A stretch of DNA of 6,866 bases from Deltaproteobacteria bacterium. Its GTDB lineage: Bacteria > Myxococcota_A > UBA9160 > PR03. Position numbers and translations under genes: made by a program. Of this stretch, positions 1-6,190 are shown one piece after another. The stretch covers positions 1 to 6,866 of the forward strand of contig JAGSPS010000173.1 of the NCBI GenBank assembly GCA_018262315.1. Reading direction: 5' to 3'. Below the pieces are notes generated by a model that was given only the letters and a program-made list of their open reading frames with translations, did not search any database and was not told where the DNA came from. The stretch's first letter is position 1. Each line of letters begins with the position of its first letter.

Positions 1-227
1 GGGAGTTCCGTTCATGAAAGAAAGACGGAAAGCCCAGCGCGGGCGGGGGACGCGGCCGAAACAATCCGCAGGCGGTCTGCCAACTCCCGCCGCGGAGCCA
101 CACAGCTGCTTCCGCCGAGGACGTTTCGGACGAGTCCCCCGCCCGCGCGCCTCGCAGCAACGCTCCACGACAAACGCCGTGGGGGCCATCCATCGGGGTC
201 CGTCGAGGACCGCATCGGGAATCTGCT
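1..227. other. Non-coding region downstream of rnr, rich in inverted repeats
   Basis: No reading frame here looks like a real protein: the open frames on both strands are arginine/proline/serine-rich GC artefacts. The region follows the rnr stop codon (228-230, minus strand) and contains several inverted repeats. These are GGTCC/GGACC at 197-201 and 207-211 (5-base loop), CCACG/CGTGG at 165-169 and 178-182 (8-base loop), a large element at 37-148 described separately, and TTCCGT/ACGGAA at 6-11 and 25-30. Read on the minus strand, the bases after the large element (36 down to 16) are T-rich (CTTTC, CTTTCTTTC). The region could therefore be an elaborate 3' end for the rnr transcript or hold an independent structured RNA. 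The left edge may also cut a gene that is not visible. Confidence 0.6.
37..148. repeat. Large imperfect inverted repeat, candidate structured RNA or terminator
   Basis: The left arm 37-62 and right arm 123-148 are reverse complements at 24 of 26 positions. The outer 15 bases (37-51 with 134-148) match perfectly, and the only mismatches are 52/133 and 55/130. Inside lies a second helix: 65-69 (TCCGC) pairs with 92-96 (GCGGA), A70 is bulged, and 71-75 (GGCGG) pairs with 87-91 (CCGCC) around an 11-base loop at 76-86. The remaining 26 bases (97-122) are unpaired or weakly structured, so the fold is a long stem, a strongly asymmetric junction and an apical hairpin. A T-rich tail follows only on the minus strand, the strand of rnr, which favours transcription in that direction. 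It does not match an integron attC (no GTTRRRY-type ends) or any RNA family I can name. The inverted repeat is seen directly; the RNA role is inferred. Confidence 0.6.
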
Positions 228-2408
228 TCACGCCCGCGCCCGTCCCTTGTTGCGATGGGCAGCTTCGCCCTGGCGCTCCAGCAACTCGAAGTCGATCCAG
301 CCGCGCACGAGATCCACCTGCGAGACCGAGACGCGTACCCGATCGCCGAGTGCAAAGCGTTCGCCGCTGCCGCGCGCGATCAGCGCGAGGCGGCTCTCGT
401 CGAACTCGAAGTGCCCGCGCAGCGCGCGCAGCGGCACCAGACCGTCGACGAAGAAGGCGTCGAGCGTGGCGTAGAAGCCGTGGCGAGCGACGCGCGTCAC
501 CGTCGCATCGAAGCACTCGCCGAGGCGCTCCCGCATGAACACGCACTTCTTCAGGTCGATCGCCTCGCGTTCGGCCTCCATCGCCGTGCGTTCGCAGAGC
601 GACGTGCGCACGGCCCAGGCCGCCATCCGCTCCGCTCGCGCCTGCGCTCGCATACGCGCTTCGGAGTCGCCACGGAGCGTGTCGCGCAGCGCGCGGTGCA
701 CGACCAGGTCGGCGTAGCGGCGGATCGGGGACGTGAAGTGCAGGTAGGCGTCGAAGGCCAGCGCGAAGTGCCCGAGACAGCGCGCGTCATAGCGCGCGGG
801 GCGCATCGAGCGCAGCGCGCTGTAGTGGACGAGCCTCTCCTCGGGACGACCACTCGCGCGCTGCACGGCCGCGGCAATCTCGCGCGACCCGAACGGCGCG
901 TCGCGCGGCAGGTCGAGCAATCCGAACGCATCGAGCAGCGTGCGCAGCCCGGCGAGTGCAGTGGGCGTGGGCGCCTCGTGTACGCGAAAGAGCGCGGGCA
1001 CTTCCGCGGCGACCAGACGCTCCGCCACCGCGCGATTGGCGAGCAGCATGGCTTCCTCGACCGCGCGGTGCGCCAGCGTGCGCGGCGCCTCGATGATGTC
1101 GGTCGGGTGACCCTCGTCGCCGAGCACGATCTCGGCGCTCGGAAGATCGAAGTCGATGGCGCCGGCCGCGAAGCGGCGCTTCGAGAGCCGCAGCGCCAGA
1201 ACCGCGAGCCGCTGGAGCTGTTCGGTCACCTCGCCATCCGCCACGTCGGGCGATCGGTTTCCCTCCATGACCTCGGCTGCAGCATCGTAGACGAGCCGCG
1301 CGCGGCTGCGGATCACGGCTTCGTGGAAGCGCGCGCCCTCCATCGCGCCGTGCGCGTCGAGCGTCAGCTCTACGGAGAGCGCGAGCCGGTCGACAGCGGG
1401 CCGCAGCGAACAGAGTTCGCCCGAGAGCCGCTCGGGCAGCATGGGAATCGCGCGGTCGGGGAAGTAGACGCTGTTCCCGCGGCGCCGTGCTTCGACATCG
1501 AGCGCGCCTCCCTCTGGCACGAAGTGCGCAACGTCGGCGATCGCCACCCAAAGCCGGAAGCCGCCGTGCTCGAGAGCCTCGACACACACCGCATCGTCGT
1601 GGTCACGTGCAGTGGCGGGATCAAGGGTCACGAACGGGAGCCCGCGCAAGTCGCGGCGTCGCGCGATCTCGGCGGGGTCGAGCGAGTCGGCGGGCGCGGA
1701 GGCCTCGGCGATGGCCTCCTTCGAGAACTCCCGGGGCAGGCGGTGGCGCCAGGCAATCGCGCGAAAGTCGGCCTCGGGCGTGCCGGGCGGGCCGAGCACC
1801 TCCACGACGCGCGCGAGCGGCGCCAGCGCGCGATGTCCCTTCGGACCGCGCGTTCGAGCGCGTTTCGGCTGCCCGCGCTCGGACGACACGCGCGCCACGA
1901 CTACGTCTCCGAAGCGCGCGTCGAGCCACGCGCCGCGCGGCACGCGCAGTTCCCACTCCACGTCGTCGCGATACGGCGTCACCACGGCATCTCGACCAGC
2001 GCGGCCGAGCACTCCGATCCACTCGCGACGCGCGCCGCCGATCGCTCGCACGACCTCGGCGCGGCCGGGCCGCGGCCCGGCTTCGAGCGGTTCGAGGAGG
2101 ACGCGCTCACCGTGCAGTGGAAGCGCGCCGTTGATTTCGTAGCGGTTGCCGGAATCGTCGACGGCGACCTGGGTCCCGTCGCGCTGAGCCTCGCAGACAG
2201 CCTCGACGAGGCCTCCTTCGCGCACCACGCGCCAGCCGCCGCGCACGCGTTCGACACGACCGTCGCGCTCGAGGCGTCGCAGCACGTCGCCCAGCGCGCG
2301 CGTGCCTGCGCGACCGACATGGAGTGCGCGAGCCAGCGTGAACGTCGCGAGCACGGGCCGCTCGCGGCGGTCGAGGAGGCGTAGCACGCTGTCGGCCGAG
2401 ATCGGCAT
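228..2408 (-). CDS. rnr: Ribonuclease R (3'-5' exoribonuclease, RNase II/RNB family)
   Basis: A 726-residue processive 3'-5' hydrolytic exoribonuclease of the cytoplasm, which degrades structured mRNA, rRNA and tRNA. Domains in order: winged helix at about 1-65 (ISADSVLRLLDRRERP start, as in E. coli RNase R), cold-shock-type OB folds at about 70-205, the RNB catalytic domain at about 250-575, and an S1 domain at about 628-713. The metal-binding signature TLDPATARDHDDAV gives D263, D269, D271 and D272, matching the four catalytic aspartates of the family. Other RNB landmarks are RRRGNSVYFPDRAIPMLPE (309-327) and HFTSPIRRYADLVVHRAL (557-574). The chosen ATG places the winged helix at the right distance from the N-terminus, although no Shine-Dalgarno sequence is visible before it. 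The protein is shorter than E. coli RNase R (about 813 residues), mostly because the long lysine-rich C-terminal tail is missing: only about 13 residues follow the S1 domain. RNase II is less likely because of the N-terminal winged helix. Confidence 0.96.
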   Translation of the reverse strand: MPISADSVLRLLDRRERPVLATFTLARALHVGRAGTRALGDVLRRLERDGRVERVRGGWRVVREGGLVEAVCEAQRDGTQVAVDDSGNRYEINGALPLHGERVLLEPLEAGPRPGRAEVVRAIGGARREWIGVLGRAGRDAVVTPYRDDVEWELRVPRGAWLDARFGDVVVARVSSERGQPKRARTRGPKGHRALAPLARVVEVLGPPGTPEADFRAIAWRHRLPREFSKEAIAEASAPADSLDPAEIARRRDLRGLPFVTLDPATARDHDDAVCVEALEHGGFRLWVAIADVAHFVPEGGALDVEARRRGNSVYFPDRAIPMLPERLSGELCSLRPAVDRLALSVELTLDAHGAMEGARFHEAVIRSRARLVYDAAAEVMEGNRSPDVADGEVTEQLQRLAVLALRLSKRRFAAGAIDFDLPSAEIVLGDEGHPTDIIEAPRTLAHRAVEEAMLLANRAVAERLVAAEVPALFRVHEAPTPTALAGLRTLLDAFGLLDLPRDAPFGSREIAAAVQRASGRPEERLVHYSALRSMRPARYDARCLGHFALAFDAYLHFTSPIRRYADLVVHRALRDTLRGDSEARMRAQARAERMAAWAVRTSLCERTAMEAEREAIDLKKCVFMRERLGECFDATVTRVARHGFYATLDAFFVDGLVPLRALRGHFEFDESRLALIARGSGERFALGDRVRVSVSQVDLVRGWIDFELLERQGEAAHRNKGRARA

Positions 2409-2472
2409 GAGCGCGACAGCGTAGCGGCGAGGGGATTGGGAACGCGGAGTGATTTCGCGCGCCCCGGGTGCG

Positions 2473-2501
2473 TTGACGGCCGTTGGAAGCCGACCTAGGT
2501 T
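2473..2501 (+). promoter_or_regulatory. Sigma70-type promoter of the tRNA-Leu gene
   Basis: TTGACG at 2473-2478 (5 of 6 to the -35 consensus) is followed by exactly 17 bases and then TAGGTT at 2496-2501, which keeps the T, A and final T of the -10 consensus. A start site about 7 bases later (near 2508) would leave a leader of roughly 9 bases before the tRNA at 2517, which is normal for a tRNA gene. The spacer 2409-2516 must also carry the promoter of the divergent rnr gene, for which I find no convincing -35/-10 pair. Confidence 0.65.
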
Positions 2502-2516
2502 CGGCGGCCCTCCATT

Positions 2517-2603
2517 GCCCGGGTGGCGGAATTGGTAGACGCGCTAGCCTCAGGAGCTAGTGAGGGAAACCTCGTGCTGGTTCGAATCCAGTCCCGGGCA
2601 CCA
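2517..2603 (+). tRNA. tRNA-Leu, anticodon CAG
   Basis: A complete cloverleaf of 87 bases with an encoded CCA end. The acceptor stem GCCCGGG (2517-2523) pairs perfectly with CCCGGGC (2593-2599), and discriminator A2600 precedes CCA (2601-2603). The D arm holds TGGCGGAATTGGTAGACGC. The anticodon stem CTAGC (2544-2548) pairs with GCTAG (2556-2560) around the loop CTCAGGA, giving anticodon CAG (2551-2553), which reads the codon CUG. A long class II variable arm (GAGG/CCTC around 2562-2572) and the T loop TTCGAAT (2581-2587) follow. The long variable arm, A73 discriminator and CAG anticodon all agree on leucine. CUG is among the commonest leucine codons in the neighbouring genes. Confidence 0.98.
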
Positions 2604-2788
2604 GGCGTCTAGCGCTTCTCGCGCGACGCGAGGCGGGTTGGCCCCCGGCGCCAATCGCGCGGGGCAAACGGTTCGCTCCTTGCTCCATTCCTGCGTTGGC
2701 AAAAGCGGCTCGAACGAGCCAGCTGGCTTGACCCGAGCGCCACTGCGCTTAGCGTTCCAACTCTTGCGGGATCCAGCTCGGGGGTGAC
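2604..2788 (+). promoter_or_regulatory. Hairpin-rich tRNA trailer and lon leader
   Basis: No gene is seen here, but there are several consecutive short inverted repeats. CTCGCG/CGCGAG lies at 2618-2623 and 2627-2632. GGTTGGC/GCCAATC lies at 2636-2642 and 2650-2656 with one G-T pair. GGGGCAA/TTGCTCC lies at 2661-2667 and 2680-2686 with one G-T pair. GGCTC/GAGCC lies at 2707-2711 and 2716-2720 with a GAAC loop. AGCCAGCTGGCT at 2717-2728 is a perfect 12-base palindrome. AGCGC/GCGCT lies at 2736-2740 and 2745-2749 with a CACT loop. None is followed by a T run, so none is a canonical intrinsic terminator, and read-through from the tRNA into lon is possible. A -35-like TTGACC at 2728-2733 has no good -10 partner. 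I recognise no CIRCE element or standard heat-shock promoter. In DNA this GC-rich some of these repeats are expected by chance. Confidence 0.35.
2780..2787 (+). promoter_or_regulatory. Ribosome binding site supporting the TTG start of lon
   Basis: GGGGGTGA differs by one base from the GGAGGTGA complement of the 16S rRNA 3' end. Its G-rich core ends 4 bases before the TTG at 2789. This site decides the start. The nearby GTG at 2784 is in another frame and soon meets a stop, and the next in-frame start (GTG at 2813) has no comparable site. Confidence 0.6.
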
Positions 2789-5164
2789 TTGTCTGAAGAA
2801 GCGCATCGGGTCGTGATCGGAGCGGGCGGCGAGCGCATCGAGGTTGGCGAGGTGCTGCCGCTGCTGCCGGTTCGCGATGCAGTGGTTTTCCCGGGCGTGA
2901 CGCGCCCCCTCGCGATCGGCCGCGCCAAGTCGCTCGCGGCTCTCGCCTCGGCGGGCCAGGGTGGACTCCTGGTGATCGCCAGTCAGCGCGAGGCCGAGAC
3001 CGAGGATCCCCGCCTCGAAGATCTCCATCCGGTCGCATGCATCGTGCGCGTAGCCCGCGTGATCGACGCGCGTGGCGACGGCAAGCAGGCGATCGTGGTC
3101 GGTGTCGCGCGCGCCCGGCTCGTCGATGCGGTCACGAACGAACCTTGTCTGCGCGTTCGGATCGAGCCGCTCGCGGAGATCGACGAACCGTCGCCCACGC
3201 GCGATTCCGCCTGGAAGCAGGTGATCGCCAAGGCGCAGCGCATCATCGATCTCCGCGAAGATCTCCCCGAAGAATGGAAGAGCTTCGTTGCCGGCCTGCC
3301 GAGCCCCGGCCTGCTCACCGATCTCGTCGCCTCGACGCTACCGCTCGCTCCGGAAGAGCAGGTCGCGCTGCTCGGTGAGCCCAACGTCGCGCGACGTCTC
3401 GAACGCGTGACCGCACACCTCGACCGCGAGGTGACGATTGCGGAGACACAGCAACGACTCGCCGAGCAGTCGGGTGCGGGTGAGGGGGATCCGAAGCGGC
3501 GTGAAAAGCTGCTGCGTCGACGGATGCGCGAGATCCAATCGGAGATCGGCGAGGGCGACGCGGGATCGCAGGAGGTGGACGAGCTTCGCGAGCGCATCGA
3601 GGCTGCGCAGCTCCCGCCGGAGGCCGCTGCCCAGGCCGAGCGTGAACTCAAGCGCCTCTCCGCGCTTCCCCAGCATGCACCGGATCGCCATCTCGTTCGA
3701 ACCTACCTCGAGTGGATGGCAGATCTCCCGTGGGCGATCGAAACCGAAGACAAACTCGAGCTTCGCGAGGCACGCGCGATTCTCGACGAAGACCACTACG
3801 ACCTCGAGAAGGTGAAAGAGCGCATTCTCGAGTACCTCGCGGTACGCAAACTCGCTCCGGACGCAAAGGGACCCATTCTCTGCTTCGTCGGTCCGCCGGG
3901 GGTCGGAAAGACGTCACTCGGCCGTTCGATCGCCCGCGCGATGGATCGCCATTTCGTGCGTGCGTCGCTCGGCGGTGTTCGCGACGAGGCGGAGATCCGC
4001 GGCCACCGGCGCACCTATGTCGGCGCGATGCCAGGTCGGATCCTGCAGAGTCTGCGGCGCGCGGGCTCGCGAAATCCCGTGTTCCTGCTCGACGAGGTCG
4101 ACAAGCTCGGCGCCGACTTTCGGGGTGACCCGTCCTCCGCGCTGCTCGAAGTGCTCGACCCGGAGCAGAATTACACTTTCAGCGATCACTACCTGGAAGT
4201 CGCGTTCGATCTCTCGCGGGTGTTCTTCATCGCGACGGCCAACACGCTCTCCACGATCCCGCCGGCACTGCTCGACCGCATGGAGGTGATCGAACTCCCC
4301 GGCTACACGGACCGCGAGAAGCTGCTGATCGCGCGCAACCATCTGCTGCCGAAACAGATCGACGCACATGGGCTGCGGCCCGAGCAGATCGACGTCGGGG
4401 ACGACGCCGTCGAGAAGGTCGTCCGCGAGTACACGCGGGAGGCGGGCGTGCGAAATCTCGATCGCCACTTCGCGAACCTGATGCGCAAGGCAGCGCGTCG
4501 CGTGGCCGAGACGAAGCCAACCGAAGCCGTGCGCGTCGACGCGGGTTTCGTGTCCGAGGCTCTCGGCGCACCGCCGCATCTGCCGGAGACCGCGGAGCGC
4601 ACCACCCAGGCCGGCGTGGTGGTGGGACTCGCCCGAACCAACCACGGCGGCGACATCCTGTTCATCGAAGCGACCGCGATGCCCGGGGGCAAGGACGTGC
4701 GGCTCCGCCTCACCGGGCAACTCGGCGACGTGATGAAGGAATCGGCGGAGGCGGCGCTCTCGTGGGTGCGTGCCAATGCCGAGACTCTCGGGATCCACTC
4801 CAAGGCACTCGAGGGTGGCGAGATCCACCTGCACGTACCGGCGGGGGCCGTCCCCAAGGATGGGCCGTCCGCAGGCATCGCACTCGTGACGGCACTCGTC
4901 TCGGTGCTCACCGGCCGGCGCGCACGGGGTGACGTCGCCATGACCGGGGAGATTTCGTTGCGCGGGCGGGTCCTGCCCGTGGGCGGCGTCAAGGACAAGG
5001 TGCTCGCAGCGGCTCGCGCCGGCATCAAGACCGTGGTTCTGCCGCGCCGCAACGAGAAAGACCTGGTCGACGTGCCCGACGAAGTGCGACGCGAGGTCGA
5101 TATCCGCGCGGTCGATGCGATCGAAGAAGTGCTCGGCATCGCGCTCGAGCCTGCGGTGAGCTGA
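2789..5164 (+). CDS. lon: ATP-dependent serine protease Lon (LonA type)
   Basis: A 791-residue cytoplasmic AAA+ protease (E. coli Lon has 784) that unfolds and degrades damaged and short-lived regulatory proteins as a hexamer. The LON substrate-binding domain starts near residue 21 (LPLLPVRDAVVFPG at 23-36) and runs to about 205, followed by a charged helical, probably coiled-coil, region at about 205-300. The AAA+ module shows Walker A GPPGVGKT (368-375), Walker B VFLLDEVDK (431-439), the sensor-1 region IATAN ending at N485, the arginine finger R497 in LLDRMEV, and sensor-2 R555 in EAGVRNLDRH. The C-terminal protease domain has the catalytic dyad: S694 in DGPSAG and K737 in GGVKDK, 43 residues apart as in E. 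coli (S679, K722). The start is TTG, chosen from the ribosome binding site and domain spacing. The helical linker lacks the usual REYYLxEQ-like sequence. The gene lies downstream of tRNA-Leu on the same strand and 39 bases before a glycosyltransferase gene. All catalytic residues are intact, so it should be active. Confidence 0.97.
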   Translation: MSEEAHRVVIGAGGERIEVGEVLPLLPVRDAVVFPGVTRPLAIGRAKSLAALASAGQGGLLVIASQREAETEDPRLEDLHPVACIVRVARVIDARGDGKQAIVVGVARARLVDAVTNEPCLRVRIEPLAEIDEPSPTRDSAWKQVIAKAQRIIDLREDLPEEWKSFVAGLPSPGLLTDLVASTLPLAPEEQVALLGEPNVARRLERVTAHLDREVTIAETQQRLAEQSGAGEGDPKRREKLLRRRMREIQSEIGEGDAGSQEVDELRERIEAAQLPPEAAAQAERELKRLSALPQHAPDRHLVRTYLEWMADLPWAIETEDKLELREARAILDEDHYDLEKVKERILEYLAVRKLAPDAKGPILCFVGPPGVGKTSLGRSIARAMDRHFVRASLGGVRDEAEIRGHRRTYVGAMPGRILQSLRRAGSRNPVFLLDEVDKLGADFRGDPSSALLEVLDPEQNYTFSDHYLEVAFDLSRVFFIATANTLSTIPPALLDRMEVIELPGYTDREKLLIARNHLLPKQIDAHGLRPEQIDVGDDAVEKVVREYTREAGVRNLDRHFANLMRKAARRVAETKPTEAVRVDAGFVSEALGAPPHLPETAERTTQAGVVVGLARTNHGGDILFIEATAMPGGKDVRLRLTGQLGDVMKESAEAALSWVRANAETLGIHSKALEGGEIHLHVPAGAVPKDGPSAGIALVTALVSVLTGRRARGDVAMTGEISLRGRVLPVGGVKDKVLAAARAGIKTVVLPRRNEKDLVDVPDEVRREVDIRAVDAIEEVLGIALEPAVS

Positions 5165-5203
5165 GAGCGGATCCCAGGACTCGCACTCAGAGCAGAGACG
5201 CGC

Positions 5204-6172
5204 ATGAGCAATGACAGCAGGTACGTCGCGGGCATCGTGCACCACGACGCGTTCGATGATCTCGAGCGTTGTATCGCGAGCTTGCGCCAGCAAACGGCGC
5301 GTGCCGCCGCCGTCGCGGTGGTCGACACAGGCGCCGATCCGGCGCGTCTCGCGGCGCTCGCCGAGCGGAATCGCGACGTCGCGTTCCTGCCTCGCCCCAA
5401 CCTCGGCTACGGCGCCGGCGCGAACTACGCGCTGCGATGGACTTCGGAGCACTTCCGCGAGGTTCCCCATGCCCTGATCCTCAACCCGGACATCGAATTG
5501 GAACCTGGCTTCGCGGCGGTTCTGCTCCGGGAAATGGCGCTGCGCCCAAGAACTGCCCTGGCTTCCGGCAAGCTACTGCGGCCCGGCGGGCTGCTGCTCG
5601 ATAGCGCCGGGATTCGCATGCCACGCCACCGTCGAGCGCGCGACCGCGGCAGCGAAGAGCCGGACCGGGGTCTCTACGATCGGCCCGAGCTGGTTTTCGG
5701 CGTGAGCGGAGCGGCGATGCTGTTGCGTCGCGCCGCTCTCGTCGATCTCGCACTCGATGGCGAAGTCTTCGACGAGGATTTCTTCGCCTACCAGGACGAT
5801 ACGGACCTTGCTTGGCGCGCCCAGAGACTCGGCTACGAAGTGCTCTATCACCCGGATGCGCGCGCGATCCACGGGCGGCGTTGGCGTCGCGAGCGACGCG
5901 GCACGATCGAACCGTGGGTACGCCAGCATTCGTTCAAGAATCACTACCTGCAGATCGTGAAGAACGAACCGGTTGGGCAGTTCGTTCGGAACCTGCCGGT
6001 CCTGATCGTGTGGGAGCTACTGCGGCTGGGATACGCGGTGGCGCGCGATCGGGAGATTCTTCCCGGCTATTGGCAGGCCGTGCGGGGTCTGCCGCGAGCT
6101 TGGCACAAACGAAAACTCCTGCAGGCACGTCTGCACGAACGCGGCGACGGCCCTCTCCTACCTGTTGCGTGA
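5204..6172 (+). CDS. Family 2 glycosyltransferase, WbbL/rhamnosyltransferase-like
   Basis: A 322-residue inverting GT-A glycosyltransferase, probably acting at the cytoplasmic face of the membrane on a lipid-linked or surface glycan. The N-terminal Rossmann-like part contains VVDTGAD (39-45), at the position of the usual VDNGS nucleotide-binding motif. Next come NLGYGAGANYAL (66-77) and LILNPDIELEPG (91-102), whose NPD holds the metal- and nucleotide-contacting aspartate D96. Then come FGVSGAAMLLRR (165-176) and FDEDFFAYQDDTDLAWRAQRLGY (189-211), the acceptor and catalytic-base region typical of WbbL-like rhamnosyltransferases. The C-terminal part (about 240-310) has a hydrophobic segment, LPVLIVWELLRLGYAVA (264-280), and basic residues, suggesting membrane association rather than a full transmembrane protein. 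The sugar donor cannot be read from the sequence. The ATG follows the lon stop by 39 bases with only a weak purine-rich site, so co-transcription with lon is plausible. Its stop faces the convergent radical SAM gene 18 bases away. Confidence 0.9.
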   Translation: MSNDSRYVAGIVHHDAFDDLERCIASLRQQTARAAAVAVVDTGADPARLAALAERNRDVAFLPRPNLGYGAGANYALRWTSEHFREVPHALILNPDIELEPGFAAVLLREMALRPRTALASGKLLRPGGLLLDSAGIRMPRHRRARDRGSEEPDRGLYDRPELVFGVSGAAMLLRRAALVDLALDGEVFDEDFFAYQDDTDLAWRAQRLGYEVLYHPDARAIHGRRWRRERRGTIEPWVRQHSFKNHYLQIVKNEPVGQFVRNLPVLIVWELLRLGYAVARDREILPGYWQAVRGLPRAWHKRKLLQARLHERGDGPLLPVA

Positions 6173-6190
6173 AGCTCCCCGCGGCCCTGC

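Noticed and set aside
37..148. Integron attC site or transposon terminal repeats as an explanation of the inverted repeat
   Set aside because: The arm ends do not carry attC core sequences, no direct target duplication is visible, and there is no integrase or transposase nearby.
12..215. 67-residue minus-strand frame downstream of rnr
   Set aside because: No domain, no ribosome binding site of note, and most of it is the inverted-repeat element.
14..538. 174-residue plus-strand frame starting ATGAAAGAAAG with a GGGAG upstream
   Set aside because: The start looks acceptable, but the protein is low-complexity arginine/proline/serine, runs through the large inverted repeat and ends antisense within rnr.
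255..2384. 709-residue open frame on the plus strand, antisense to rnr
   Set aside because: The opposite strand has an unmistakable RNase R with all catalytic motifs. The antisense frame has no recognisable domain and is the usual effect of GC-rich codon use.
2517..2603. tRNA gene as an integration site for a mobile element
   Set aside because: No repeat of the tRNA 3' end, no integrase and no foreign-looking composition are seen; lon follows directly.
2696..2756. Canonical sigma70 promoter for lon
   Set aside because: TTGGCA (2696) and TTGACC (2728) have no acceptable -10 hexamer at 16-18 bases, so a promoter cannot be called.
3914..5470. 518-residue open frame on the minus strand, antisense to lon and the glycosyltransferase
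   Set aside because: It overlaps two clearly real genes and its sequence has no family features, only GC-driven histidine/arginine-rich composition.
6173..6190. Bidirectional terminator between the convergent glycosyltransferase and radical SAM genes
   Set aside because: Only a short CCTG/CAGG repeat spans the junction and there is no T run on either side.
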